64,000 nt of DNA from Amycolatopsis keratiniphila subsp. keratiniphila (GTDB lineage: Bacteria; Actinomycetota; Actinomycetes; Mycobacteriales; Pseudonocardiaceae): positions 267,685 through 331,684 of the forward strand of contig NZ_LQMT02000023.1 of the NCBI RefSeq assembly GCF_001620365.2, in the 5' to 3' direction. The notes below the pieces were generated by a model that had not been told where the DNA came from, searched no databases, and saw nothing but the letters and a program-made list of their open reading frames with translations. Each line of letters opens with the position of its first letter. Position 1 is the first letter of the stretch. Position numbers and translations under genes: made by a program. Below, in pieces: positions 49,569-59,700 of the stretch.

Positions 49569-51293
49569 GTGTTGTTCGGCGATGTAAGCGAGGAATTGGC
49601 GCGACGCGTGGTGAAGGCCCTTCGCCACGTCACCGACTTCGAACCGCCGTCCGCCCTGGTGCGGGTTTCCGCGCAGAGCGGCGTCGACTATCAGTGCGAT
49701 CTCGCGATGAGCTTGGGCAAACGGCTCGGCAAGCCGCCGAGGCAGATCGCCGCCGACATCGCGGCCCGGCTCGACGTCGCCGATATCGCCGAGCCGCCGG
49801 CGGTCGCGGGGCCGGGCTTCCTCAACTTCACGCTGCGCTCGTCCTGGCTCGCGGAGCGGACGACCGCGCTCAACGGTGACCCGCGGCTGGGTGTCGCGGC
49901 GGCGACGCGGCCCCGGCGGATCGCCGTCGACTACAGCAGCCCGAACGTGGCGAAGGAAATGCACGTCGGGCACCTGCGGTCGACCGTCATCGGCGACGCG
50001 ATCGTCCGGCTTTCACGGTTCGCGGGCCACGAGGTCGTCCCGCACAACCATCTCGGCGATTGGGGGACGCCGTTCGGCATGCTGATCGAGCATCTGCTCG
50101 ACGAACGCCCGTCCGGCCCGTACGCGATCGGGGACCTCAACGGCTTCTATCGGGCCGCCCGAGCGAAGTTCGACGCAGACGAAGGCTTCGCGACCCGCTC
50201 GCGCGAGCGGGTGGTGCTCCTGCAAAGCGGCGACGAAGAGACCCTGTCGCTGTGGCGGCGTCTGGTCGACGAGTCGACACGGCATTTCACCCAGCTCTAC
50301 GAACTGCTCGGGATCGGCCTGGCGAGCGAGGACGTCTACGGCGAGAGCTTCTACAACCCGTTTCTCGCCGCGGTCGTGGACGACCTGGGCACCGCCGGGC
50401 TGACCGAGATCAGCGACGGCGCGGTCTGTGTCTTTCCCGACGGTTTCCACAACCGGGAAGGCGATCCGCTGCCGCTCATCGTGCGGAAGCGGGACGGCGG
50501 CTACGGCTACGCGGCCACCGATCTCGCGACCCTGCGGTACTGGACGGAACAACGCGGCGTCACCGATCTGCTCTACGTCGTCGGCGCGCCGCAAGCGCAG
50601 CATTTCGCGATGGTGTTCGCCGTGAGCCGGGCGGCCGGCTGGCTCCGCGAGGAGCATCGAGCCGAGCACATCGGGTTCGGCTCGGTGCTCGGCGAGGACG
50701 GCCGCGCCATGAAGACCAGGGCGGGTGAGTCGGTCCGGCTCTCCGACCTGCTCACCGAGGCGATCTCCCACGCCGCCGAAGTGATCGACGACCGGGCCGA
50801 CCTCTCCCCCGAAATCAGGGAAGAGGTCGCCACGGCGATCGGGATCGGTGCGATCAAGTACGCCGACCTTTCCGGCGATCGCGAACGTGACTACGTCTTC
50901 TCCTGGGAACGGATGCTCGCCAAGAGCGGGAACACGTCGGTCTATCTGCAGTACGCCAACGCGCGAATCCGCTCCGTGCTGGCGAAAGCGGATCAGGACC
51001 TCACGGGCGCGCGGGTCCTGCTCGGCCACCCCGCGGAACGCGCGTTGGCACTCGCGCTGGCTCGCTTCCCCGAGGCGATCGGCGCGGCGACCGCCGGACA
51101 TCTCCCCCACAAGCTGTGCACCTATCTGTACGAGACCGCGGTCGTCTTCTCGCGGTTCTACGAACAGTGCCCGGTGCTGGAAGCGGAAGGCCCCGGCGTC
51201 CGCGACTCACGACTGCTGCTGGCCGAACTCACCTCGAGGACACTGACGCTGGGCCTGTCCCTGCTGGGCATCTCCACTCCCGCCCGGCTATGA
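49569..51293 (+). CDS. argS: Arginyl-tRNA synthetase
   Basis: A 574-residue class I synthetase. VDYSSPNVAKEMHVGHLRST contains the HIGH-type signature, followed by HLGDWGTPFGMLIEHL; EDGRAMKTRAGES stands at the KMSKS position; a DALR anticodon-binding domain ends the protein. The N-terminal Add1 domain is present. The GTG start follows AAGGAGGG. The surrounding genes are accessory, and many actinobacteria have argS next to lysA-hom-thrC, so this could be an additional copy. The 3' end overlaps the convergent monooxygenase by 6 bases. Confidence 0.93.
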   Translation: MLFGDVSEELARRVVKALRHVTDFEPPSALVRVSAQSGVDYQCDLAMSLGKRLGKPPRQIAADIAARLDVADIAEPPAVAGPGFLNFTLRSSWLAERTTALNGDPRLGVAAATRPRRIAVDYSSPNVAKEMHVGHLRSTVIGDAIVRLSRFAGHEVVPHNHLGDWGTPFGMLIEHLLDERPSGPYAIGDLNGFYRAARAKFDADEGFATRSRERVVLLQSGDEETLSLWRRLVDESTRHFTQLYELLGIGLASEDVYGESFYNPFLAAVVDDLGTAGLTEISDGAVCVFPDGFHNREGDPLPLIVRKRDGGYGYAATDLATLRYWTEQRGVTDLLYVVGAPQAQHFAMVFAVSRAAGWLREEHRAEHIGFGSVLGEDGRAMKTRAGESVRLSDLLTEAISHAAEVIDDRADLSPEIREEVATAIGIGAIKYADLSGDRERDYVFSWERMLAKSGNTSVYLQYANARIRSVLAKADQDLTGARVLLGHPAERALALALARFPEAIGAATAGHLPHKLCTYLYETAVVFSRFYEQCPVLEAEGPGVRDSRLLLAELTSRTLTLGLSLLGISTPARL

Positions 51294-52562
51294 GTCGCCG
51301 TGGTCGCTGAAGACCTTGCGCTTCAGCGGAGGGACCGCCTGGAAGAAGCGGAACATCCCTCGTGCCATCGTGCGGCCCGCCCGGTTCTCCGACACGAACT
51401 GGCGGGCACTGCGTTCCGAGTCGCGCACCGCTGCGAAGCCGTAGTCACGCATCCGGTGCTCGTAGTCGGCGACCGCGGAGCGCATCGTGCCGGTCTTCCG
51501 TGCTTCGACGAGGTTGCGGCACAACAGTTGCGCGTCCCGGAGCGCGGTGTTCGCGCCGATGCCGCGGAACGGGGTCATGCTGTGGATCGCGTCGCCGATC
51601 AACGTGACGTTGCTCGTCGGCCATGGCTCGACGGGCTTCGAGGTGAAGATCGGCAGCCTGGACACCGCCCCCTCGGGCGAACCGGCGACCAACTCCTTGA
51701 AGGCGGGATCCCAGTCGTGGATCAGGTCCAGCACCAGGGCGCGCAGTTCAGCACCGTCCAATGAGGACAGGTTGTCCGGGTAGCGCCGGTCGTCCGCCGC
51801 GTACGCCCACATGACGTAACTCGATGTGTTGTCGAACAGAACGGGGTCGTAGTCCGCGGTCTCGTCGTTCACCGACGGGACGCCGGCCAATTCGTGCGGC
51901 GCGGTGAACAGGCCCGCCCCGGTACGCGGCATCACCAGGCTCGGACCGTCGGTGAGCCGAGCGGGCAACCGCTTGCGGGTCTCTTCGGTCAGCGGATGCT
52001 TGCCCGCGATCGCGATGATCCCCGTGTCCACCCGCTCGGCGTCGGGAAGAAACTGTTTGCGTACGCGGGAATTGGCCCCGTCGGCGCCGATGACCAGGTC
52101 GGCTTCGACGGTGCTGCCGTCCGCGAACTCGCAAACGACCACCTCGCCTTCACGGCGGTAGCCGACGAACTCCTTGCCGTGGTGCAGAACTCCTTCGAGC
52201 CCGTCGGACAGCACCTGGTGCAGGCTGATCCGGCTGACCGAATGATGGTCCGACGCGGGATCGGGGCTCGACGTCAGCTCGGTGTCGATCACCATCAGGT
52301 CCCGCAGCCGCTCGGTCACGAAGGAGAACGGGCCGCTCGTGGTGCCGGTGGTGTCCAGGAACCGCTGCCAGAGCTCGGCGGGAAGGCATTCGTGCAGAGC
52401 GGCGGAGCCGTGCGGATTGATGTGCACGCGATAGCCCTGCAGACGTTCGGTCCGGGTGCGGCTGCGTTCGTGAACGGACACGTCGATTCCCGCCTTGCGC
52501 AGCCCTTGCGCCAGGCAGAGACCGCCCGTTCCGCCGCCGATGATCGCGATTCTCGTGGTCAT
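51288..52562 (-). CDS. FAD-dependent aromatic-ring-type monooxygenase
   Basis: A 424-residue flavoprotein monooxygenase of the PHBH-like group. The dinucleotide-binding IAIIGGGTGGLCLAQGLRKAG, the middle DLVIGADGANSRVRK and the second FAD motif VTLIGDAIHSMTPFRGIGANTALRDA are all present. It hydroxylates or epoxidises an aromatic or drug-like substrate, and several relatives inactivate antibiotics. It is divergent from a TetR gene, with repeated operator-like sequence in the gap, so substrate-inducible expression is likely. Confidence 0.9.
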   Translation of the reverse strand: MTTRIAIIGGGTGGLCLAQGLRKAGIDVSVHERSRTRTERLQGYRVHINPHGSAALHECLPAELWQRFLDTTGTTSGPFSFVTERLRDLMVIDTELTSSPDPASDHHSVSRISLHQVLSDGLEGVLHHGKEFVGYRREGEVVVCEFADGSTVEADLVIGADGANSRVRKQFLPDAERVDTGIIAIAGKHPLTEETRKRLPARLTDGPSLVMPRTGAGLFTAPHELAGVPSVNDETADYDPVLFDNTSSYVMWAYAADDRRYPDNLSSLDGAELRALVLDLIHDWDPAFKELVAGSPEGAVSRLPIFTSKPVEPWPTSNVTLIGDAIHSMTPFRGIGANTALRDAQLLCRNLVEARKTGTMRSAVADYEHRMRDYGFAAVRDSERSARQFVSENRAGRTMARGMFRFFQAVPPLKRKVFSDHGDS

Positions 52563-52589
52563 GGGGTTCTCCTCTCTCCGCCGACAACT

Positions 52590-52629
52590 ATCAACCATGC
52601 GGATGATACTGTCAACCATACAGATGAAA
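52590..52629. promoter_or_regulatory. Two direct repeats between the monooxygenase and TetR genes
   Basis: TCAACCATGCGGATGATA (52591-52608) is repeated as TCAACCATACAGATGAAA (52612-52629), 21 bases apart, about two helical turns. The first copy, extended by one base upstream, is an imperfect inverted repeat (ATCAACC/GGATGAT). They are probable binding sites of the adjacent regulator. Confidence 0.6.
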
Positions 52630-52653
52630 GAGTCAGCGGCTAAGCTGAACCGC

Positions 52654-53286
52654 ATGTCCGAAGCCGCCCCGCGCAGCCCTCGCCGTGCCCCCGTCGAACG
52701 CCAGCGCGATCCCGAGCGCACGAAGGCGCAGCTCCTGGAGGCGGCGAAGGCCGAGTTCGGCGCGAAGGGCTACGCCGCGGCACGCGTCAGCGAGATCGCC
52801 GCGAAAGCGGGCGTGAACAAGCAGCTGATTTCGTACTACTTCGGCGGCAAGGAAGGGTTGTACAACGCGCTGACCGCGACGATGTACGACGACTACGTCA
52901 CGGTCGCCGACCACGGGAAACCGTTCGCGGAGGTCGTCCGGTTCTTCGCCCAGTCGGGAGTCCGGGACCACGACCTCGCCAAGCTGTTCCTCTGGGAGAA
53001 CCTGACCGATGGCGCCCCCGACGCGATCGGCGTCGAGGGGCAGCGCGAATTCCTCCAGCGGCAGGTGGAGTACGTGCGGGCCCGTCAGGCCGCGGGCGAT
53101 TTCCCCGCCGATCTCGACCCGGCGTTCCTGCTGGTGATCTTCATGGCCGCGTCCAGCGCCGCGCTGACCCTACCTCGGATCGTCCGGGCCGTGACGGGCC
53201 AAGACCCGGGCTCGGCCGGGTTCGCAGAGGCTTACGGCGAACAGCTGGCTCGCCTCGTCGGCCATCTCGGCGAGCAGGAGCTTTAG
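52654..53286 (+). CDS. TetR-family transcriptional regulator
   Basis: A 210-residue regulator. The DNA-binding part reads RTKAQLLEAAKAEFGAKGYAAARVSEIAAKAGVNKQLISYYFGGKEGLYNALT, with the YYFGGKEGLY helix end typical of TetR_N. The C-terminal domain resembles the TetR_C group with WENLTDGAPD. It faces the FAD monooxygenase gene and probably controls it. Its stop overlaps the convergent proB gene by 4 bases. Confidence 0.92.
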   Translation: MSEAAPRSPRRAPVERQRDPERTKAQLLEAAKAEFGAKGYAAARVSEIAAKAGVNKQLISYYFGGKEGLYNALTATMYDDYVTVADHGKPFAEVVRFFAQSGVRDHDLAKLFLWENLTDGAPDAIGVEGQREFLQRQVEYVRARQAAGDFPADLDPAFLLVIFMAASSAALTLPRIVRAVTGQDPGSAGFAEAYGEQLARLVGHLGEQEL

Positions 53287-54392
53287 CGGCGCAGGGGAAC
53301 GAGATCGTCCGCGTGGACGACCTCGCGTCGCTGTTCCGCGGGGAGGTCGTGACTGGAGCGGCCGATGAGGTCGGGCAGTTCGCCCGCGTCGAAGGCCACC
53401 ACACCGCGTGCCACGGTCCGCTGCCGGAGATCGACGAGATCGACGACGTCGCCCGCCTGGAAATCGCCGTCGACGCCGGTGATCCCGGCGGCCAGCAGGG
53501 AGCGACGGCGGCGGACGACGGCCGCGACCGCGCCGTCGTCGAGATGCAGTTTCCCGGACGCGCCCGCGGCGTAGCCCAGCCAGAACCGGCGGGCCGACAG
53601 CCGGGAATCCGCGGCGGCGAACGCCGTGCCGACCTCGGCGGTGGTCAGGGCACGCGCGGCCTCGGAAGCGGCGGCGAGCAGGACCGGGATCCCGGCGCCG
53701 GCGGCGGTGCGGGCGGCGGCGAGCTTCGACACCATGCCGCCGGTGCCGAGCCCGGAGCTCGACATGCCGACGGTGATTCCGTCCACATCGGACTCCCCGG
53801 CGACCTCGGCGATCTTGCGGGTCGCGCCGTCACGGGGATCCCCGTCGTACAGACCGTCCACATCGGACAGGAGGACGAGCGCATCGGCGCCGATCAGGTG
53901 CGCCACCAGCGCGGCCAGCCGGTCGTTGTCGCCGAAGCGGATCTCTTCGGTGGCCACGGTGTCGTTCTCGTTGACCACGGGAACGGCGCCGAGGGCCAGC
54001 AGCCGGGTGAACGTGTTCTGCGCGTTGCGGTAGTGCGCACGGCGCACGACGTCGTCCGACGTCAGCAGAACCTGGCCCACTGTCAACGAAAAGCGGCCGA
54101 ACGACTCGGCATAGGCGTGGGCCAGCGCGAGCTGCCCGACACTGGCCGCGGCCTGCTGGGTGGCGAGATCACGCGGCCGTTTGCCGAGCGAGAGCGGCGC
54201 GAGCCCCGCACCGATCGCGCCCGAGGACACCAGCACGATCTGCGTGCCACGCGAGACCCGGTCTGCGATCGCGTCCACCAACGCGTCCAGCCTGGCCACG
54301 TCGAGACCGTCGCCGGCGGTGGTCAGTGCGGAGGAACCGACCTTGACGACCACACGCTTCGCGTCGGCGATCGCCACCCGGGTTGAGCTCAC
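53283..54392 (-). CDS. proB: Glutamate 5-kinase
   Basis: A 369-residue enzyme of proline synthesis with an amino-acid-kinase domain (VVVKVGSSALT, QIVLVSSGAIGAGL, PVVNENDTVATEEIRFGDNDRLAALVA) and a C-terminal PUA domain (ARGVVAFDAGELPDLIGRSS). It phosphorylates glutamate with ATP. The GTG start overlaps the obgE stop, as in the conserved rplU-rpmA-obgE-proB operon. Confidence 0.96.
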   Translation of the reverse strand: MSSTRVAIADAKRVVVKVGSSALTTAGDGLDVARLDALVDAIADRVSRGTQIVLVSSGAIGAGLAPLSLGKRPRDLATQQAAASVGQLALAHAYAESFGRFSLTVGQVLLTSDDVVRRAHYRNAQNTFTRLLALGAVPVVNENDTVATEEIRFGDNDRLAALVAHLIGADALVLLSDVDGLYDGDPRDGATRKIAEVAGESDVDGITVGMSSSGLGTGGMVSKLAAARTAAGAGIPVLLAAASEAARALTTAEVGTAFAAADSRLSARRFWLGYAAGASGKLHLDDGAVAAVVRRRRSLLAAGITGVDGDFQAGDVVDLVDLRQRTVARGVVAFDAGELPDLIGRSSHDLPAEQRREVVHADDLVPLRR

Positions 54393-55852
54393 TCGTCGTC
54401 CATCTCGTCTTCGTCTTCGACGCCGTCCGGTCCGTCACGACGGATCCGGCGGGCTTCCTTGCGCTCGGCGGCACCGACGCGGTTGGTGTTCTCCAGCCGC
54501 ACGTCCGTGCCCCGGCCCGACAGGTGCACCGCGACCCCGGCCGGGGTCGACGGCTCCCATTCGAACTGGACGTCGCCGATGGTGACGGGGCTACCGGGTA
54601 CGGCGCCCTTGCGTGCCAGTACTTCCTCGACACCCAGCCGGTTGAGCCGGTCCGCGAGGTAACCCACGGCTTCGTCGTTGCCGAAGTTGGTCTGCCGGAT
54701 CCACCGCTCCGGACGGGAGCCGCGGATGATGAACGCGCCTTCCTCCTCCGGGTCGAGTTCGACGGTGAAGCCCGCGTCGTCGACGGCCATCGGCCGGAGC
54801 ACGACCTTCGCGGGCTCGGGGGCGGGCTGTTCGGCGCGGTACTTCTCGACGACGGCGGCGAGCGCGTAGGTCAGTTCCTTCAGGCCTTGCCGCGACGCCG
54901 TCGAGATCTCGAACACGCTGAGCCCGCGGGCTTCCAGTTCCGGGCGCACGAACTCGGCGAGCTCGGCGGCGTCCGGGATGTCGATCTTGTTCAGCACCAC
55001 CACACGCGGCCGGTCGGCGAGGTCGCCGCCGAGGCTCGGGGTGTAACGGGCCAGCTCCTCTTCGAGGGCGTCGATGTCGGACAGCGGGTCACGACCGGGC
55101 TCGAAGGTGGCGCAGTCCACGACGTGCACCAGCACGGCGCAGCGTTCGATGTGGCGGAGGAAGTCGAGGCCGAGGCCCTTGCCCTCGCTCGCGCCGGGGA
55201 TCAGTCCCGGCACGTCGGCCATGGTGAAGACGGTCGATCCGGCGGTGATCACGCCCAGGTTCGGCACCAGGGTGGTGAACGGGTAGTCGGCGATCTTCGG
55301 CTTGGCCGCGGACAGCACCGAGATCAGCGACGACTTGCCCGCGGACGGGAAGCCCAGCAGCCCGACGTCGGCGACCGAACGCAGCTCCAGGACGAGGTCG
55401 CGGGTCTCCCCCGGCTCGCCCAGCAGCGCGAACCCGGGCGCCCGGCGGGCCTTGGAGGCCAGCGCCGCGTTGCCGAGGCCGCCACGGCCGCCCTGGGCGG
55501 CGACGAAGGTGGTGCCCGGCCCGACCAGGTCGGCCAGGATCTCGCCGTCCTCGGTCATCACGACGGTGCCGGACGGGACGCGCATCTCCAGCGTCTCCCC
55601 CGCCGCACCGGCGCGGTTGCCGCCCTGGCCCAGCTTGCCGTTGCCGGCGCGGGCGTGCGGGCGGAAGTGGAAGTCGAGCAGCGTGTGGACGTTCGGGTCG
55701 ACGACCAGCAGCACGTCGCCGCCGTTGCCGCCGTTGCCGCCGTCCGGGCCGCCGAGGGGCTTGAACTTCTCGCGGTGCACCGAGGCGCAGCCGTTCCCAC
55801 CGTCGCCGGCGGCCAGGTGGATCACCGCTCGGTCCACGAACCGGGACGCCAT
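54389..55852 (-). CDS. obgE: Obg/CgtA GTPase
   Basis: A 487-residue ribosome-assembly and stress GTPase. The glycine-rich Obg fold occupies residues 1-158 (VIHLAAGDGGNGCASVHREK), then the G domain with GFPSAGKSSLISVLS, DVPGLIPGASEGKGLG and NKIDIPD, then an OCT domain (GFTVELDPEEEGAFIIRGSRPERWIRQ). The tail is acidic (GVEDEDEMDDE). It follows rpmA and precedes proB. Confidence 0.97.
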   Translation of the reverse strand: MASRFVDRAVIHLAAGDGGNGCASVHREKFKPLGGPDGGNGGNGGDVLLVVDPNVHTLLDFHFRPHARAGNGKLGQGGNRAGAAGETLEMRVPSGTVVMTEDGEILADLVGPGTTFVAAQGGRGGLGNAALASKARRAPGFALLGEPGETRDLVLELRSVADVGLLGFPSAGKSSLISVLSAAKPKIADYPFTTLVPNLGVITAGSTVFTMADVPGLIPGASEGKGLGLDFLRHIERCAVLVHVVDCATFEPGRDPLSDIDALEEELARYTPSLGGDLADRPRVVVLNKIDIPDAAELAEFVRPELEARGLSVFEISTASRQGLKELTYALAAVVEKYRAEQPAPEPAKVVLRPMAVDDAGFTVELDPEEEGAFIIRGSRPERWIRQTNFGNDEAVGYLADRLNRLGVEEVLARKGAVPGSPVTIGDVQFEWEPSTPAGVAVHLSGRGTDVRLENTNRVGAAERKEARRIRRDGPDGVEDEDEMDDE

Positions 55853-55900
55853 GACTTGCCTCTATTCACTCGCGAAAGAAAAGGGGATACACAAAACAAA

Positions 55901-55937
55901 CGAGGGGTGGGCCCGGATATTCCGGCCCCACCCCTCG
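55901..55937 (-). terminator. Intrinsic terminator after rpmA
   Basis: Arms CGAGGGGTGGGCCCGGA and TCCGGCCCCACCCCTCG (17 bases, one mismatch) with a TAT loop lie after the rpmA stop. On the minus strand the stem is followed by TTTGTTTTGTGT, a genuine U-tract that is rare in this GC range. It may only attenuate into obgE. Confidence 0.8.
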
Positions 55938-55964
55938 TCCGAGGTTCTAACTCGAAGCCGGAAC

Positions 55965-56222
55965 TCAGGCTTCGGTCGGCACGATGTTGACCGTCTTGCG
56001 GCCACGCTTCTCGCCGAACTGGACCGCACCGGCGGCCAGCGCGAACAGCGTGTCGTCGCCGCCACGGCCGACGTTCACGCCGGGGTGGAACTTGGTGCCA
56101 CGCTGGCGGATCAGGATCTCGCCCGCGTTGACTTCCTGGCCGCCGTAGCGCTTGACGCCCAGCCGCTGCGCGTTCGAATCGCGACCGTTGCGGGAGCTGG
56201 ACGCACCCTTCTTGTGAGCCAT
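55965..56222 (-). CDS. rpmA: 50S ribosomal protein L27
   Basis: An 85-residue ribosomal protein near the peptidyl-transferase centre. AHKKGASSSRNGRDSNAQRL, GVKRYGGQEVNAGEILIRQR and GTKFHPGVNVGRGGDDTLFA are the standard L27 sequence. The ATG follows GAGGA. It lies 38 bases after rplU. Confidence 0.98.
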   Translation of the reverse strand: MAHKKGASSSRNGRDSNAQRLGVKRYGGQEVNAGEILIRQRGTKFHPGVNVGRGGDDTLFALAAGAVQFGEKRGRKTVNIVPTEA

Positions 56223-56260
56223 GGCTCAATCCTCTTTCTGACGAAGATCCGGAGAAAGTC

Positions 56261-56575
56261 CTACTTGGAGATGCCGGTGACCTCGACGCGGGTCAGCTTC
56301 TGCCGGTGACCCTGGCGCTTGTGGTAGCCGGTCTTGTTCTTGAACTTGTGGATCCGGATCTTCGGACCCTTGGTCTGCTCGACGACCTTGCCGGTGACCG
56401 AGACCTTCGCCAGCGCGTCGGCGTCCGTGGTGACGTCGCCACCGTCCACGAAAAGGACTGCGGGGAAGGTGTGCTCGGTACCCGGCTCGCCTTCGAGCTT
56501 CTCGACCTCGACGACGTCGCCGACGGCCACCTTGTACTGCTTGCCGCCAGTCTTGACGATCGCGTACGCCGACAC
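56261..56575 (-). CDS. rplU: 50S ribosomal protein L21
   Basis: A 104-residue ribosomal protein. SAYAIVKTGGKQYKVAVGDV opens it, and GPKIRIHKFKNKTGYHKRQG is the characteristic RNA-binding end. The GTG at 56575 has AGGAGA 5 bases ahead; a longer frame to 56599 would add 8 unlikely residues. It starts the rplU-rpmA-obgE-proB unit. Confidence 0.97.
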   Translation of the reverse strand: MSAYAIVKTGGKQYKVAVGDVVEVEKLEGEPGTEHTFPAVLFVDGGDVTTDADALAKVSVTGKVVEQTKGPKIRIHKFKNKTGYHKRQGHRQKLTRVEVTGISK

Positions 56576-56703
56576 GGAAGTCTCCTGCTTACTCGACAAC
56601 GGGTGGGGGCTTGCGTGATCGGCCCACCCAAGTTTCGGTGGTCCGGATGCTGCGCAAGGTGCCCGCTCTAGGTGGCGGGCCGTTCTACAGGTTACGTGGG
56701 GCT

Positions 56704-56725
56704 CCCCGGTGCGATCACACCGGGG
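56704..56725 (-). terminator. Terminator hairpin after rne
   Basis: Arms CCCCGGTG and CACCGGGG (8 bases) with a 6-base loop lie between the rne stop and the rplU promoter region on the minus strand. Confidence 0.55.
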
Positions 56726-56741
56726 TGCCCCTAGGTGTTCA

Positions 56742-59700
56742 CTAGCTCTTTTCCGACGCCTTGACCGGCGGACCGGCCGGCCGCGAGGCCGCCCGTCGCG
56801 GACGACGGCGGGTGGTGGAGCGCACGGCCGGGGCCGGGACGTCCACCTCGGGCTCGGTCTCTTCCTGAACGGAAGGAGCCTCGGGCTCGGAAACCTCTTC
56901 TGTCACAACAGTCTCAGGAGTCACCGGCACCTCGGGCGCTTCGGGCTCCGGGCCCGATTCCGCGACGACGGCGATCTCTTCCTCGCGCACGGCCGGAGCC
57001 TCGTCGTCCGGAGTCGTCACCGGTTCACCGGCGAGTTCCGTCGCGGGTGCCTCGGCGACCGGCTCGGAGACCGGCTCAGCGGCCGCCTCGGCCGCCTGTT
57101 CGACGGTCGCTTCGGCGACAGGCTCCGAAACCGGCTCGGCCGACTGCGGGGCGTGCCCGTTCAGCGCGGCGCCCTCGACGTTCTCGGCGACCTCGTGCGG
57201 GTGCTCGCCCTTGGCCGCCTTCGTGGCGTTGGCCACGGCCTGGACCGCCGAAACCACCGACTCGCGCTGGGCGGGCGGAGGCGTTTCGGCCTTGGGCGCG
57301 GCGGGCTCGTTCTGCCCCTGGTCCTCGCCCTTGCCCCGGCCACGGGACCGGCGGGAGCCCTGCTCCTTGTTGCCGCCACCACCGCCACCGCCGTGGTTGT
57401 GCCCGTTGCCGCCGCCACCGGTGCGCTGCGGCTCGGTCGAGACGACCACACCGCGGCCCTTGCAGTGCTCGCACGGCGTCGAGAACGCCTCGAGCAGCCC
57501 GGTGCCGATCTTCTTGCGGGTCATCTGCACCAGGCCGAGCGAGGTGACCTCGGCGACCTGATGGCGCGTGCGGTCGCGGCCGAGGCATTCGGTCAGCCGT
57601 CGCAGCACGAGCTCACGGTTGGACTCGAGCACCATGTCGATGAAGTCGATGACGATGATGCCGCCGATGTCCCGGAGCCGGAGCTGGCGGACGATCTCCT
57701 CCGCCGACTCCAGGTTGTTCCTGGTCACCGTCTCCTCGAGGTTGCCACCCGATCCGGTGAACTTGCCGGTGTTGACGTCGATGACCGTCATCGCTTCGGT
57801 GCGGTCGATGACGAGGTAACCGCCCGAGGGCAACCAGACCTTGCGGTCCAGCGCCTTGGTGATCTGCTCGTCGATCCGGTGGTCGGCGAACGCCGAACCG
57901 GTTCCGGTGTACCGCTTGACGCGATCCGCCAGGTCCGGCGCCACGTGCTGCACGTAGTTGTAGATGGTGTCCCAGGCCTTGTCGCCCTGGATCTCCAGCT
58001 TCGCGAAGTCCTCGGTGAACAGGTCGCGGACGACCTTGACCAGCAGGTCCGGCTCTTCGTAGAGCATGACCGGGGCGCTGTTCTTCTTGCCGCCGTTGCC
58101 GGCTTCGGCCTTCTCCTTGATGACGTCCCACTGCGCCTTGAGGCGGCGGACGTCGCGGTCCAGCTCCTCCTCGCTGATGCCTTCGGACGCGGTGCGGATG
58201 ATCACACCGGCGTCCTCGGGGACGATGCGCTTGAGGATGTCCTTCAGGCGGCGCCGCTCGTTCTCCGGGAGTTTCCGGGAGATACCGGTGGCGCCGCCCG
58301 CTGGCACGTAGACCAGGAAGCGGCCCGGCAGCGAGATCTGCGTGGTCAACCTGGCGCCCTTGTGCCCGACCGGGTCCTTGGTGACCTGGACCAGCACGGA
58401 ATCGCCGGTGGAGAGCGCCTGCTCGATCTTGCGGGCCTTGCCCTCGAGACCGGCGGCGTCCCAGTCGACCTCGCCGGCGTAGAGCACGGCGTTGCGGCCG
58501 CGGCCGATGTCGATGAAGGCGGCCTCCATCGACGGCAGCACGTTCTGCACGCGGCCGAGGTACACGTTGCCGACGATCGAGCCGGTGCCCGACGACGTCA
58601 CGAAGTGCTCGCAGAGGACGCCGTCCTCGAGCACGCCGATCTGGGTGGACTCGCCCTTCTCGGCGACGACCATGGTGCGCTCGACCGACTCGCGGCGGGC
58701 GAGGAACTCGGCCTCGGACAGGATCGGCGCGCGACGACGGCCCGCCTCGCGACCGTCCCGGCGGCGCTGGCGCTTGGCTTCGAGCCGGGTCGAGCCGCGC
58801 ACGCTGCGGACCTCGTCCCGCGCGGGGCGCTCGGTCTCGGCGGCCTTGGCCTGGCGCACGTGGACGACCGTGTTGGGCGGGTCGTCGCTGGTGGCCTCGG
58901 CGGTGTCGTCGTCCCCGCCCTTGCGACGGCGGCGGCGACGGCGACGCTTGCTGCCGCTGTCCGATTCGCCGTCGTTGTCCGACTCGGCCTCGGCGGACGC
59001 CTCTTCGGTGCTCTCGGCGCCGGCCTCTTCGGTCTCGGCGTCCTTGTCCTTCGCGCGCTGCTGACGACCGCGCGGGGTCTCGGAAGGCTGCTCGTCCTCG
59101 TTCTCGGATTCGGCCGAGCTCTCGTCGCCGCCCTTGCCGCGGCCACGGCCACGGCGTCCGCGACGGCGGCGGCGACGGCCGTTGGCGTCGTCACCGTCCT
59201 CGTCGGTGCCCTGGCCTTCGGCCTGCTCCGCCTGCGTCTCGTCCTCGTCGGAAGCCGGCTCCTCGGACGGGGCGAAGGCGGGCTCCGGCTTGCGGGCGGG
59301 CTTCGCCGCGACGGGCTCCGGCGGCAGGAACACCGGCGACGGCGCGGCGAACACCGGGAGGTGCGCGGCGACCTTCGACGGCCTGGTCGTCGGCTGCGGC
59401 GGCTCCGGGGTCACCGGGGCGGCCAGCGCGGGCGGAACACGCCGCGAAGGGGCCTCCACCTGCGGGGCGGCGGGCTCCGGCTCGGCCTTGACCTCAGGCT
59501 TGGCTTCGGCCTCGACCTCGGGAGCCGCGGGGGTCTCGGCGACCGGCTCCTCGGCGGTCTCGGGCTCGTCTCCGCCGGCGAGGGCTTCGGCGAGCTTGAG
59601 TGCCACTTCGCGGGTGACGCTGGACTGCGCGCTGCGTACGGTCTCGCCGAGCTCACCGAGCTTGGCCATCAGTTCACGGCTGTTGGATCCCAGCAGCTTC

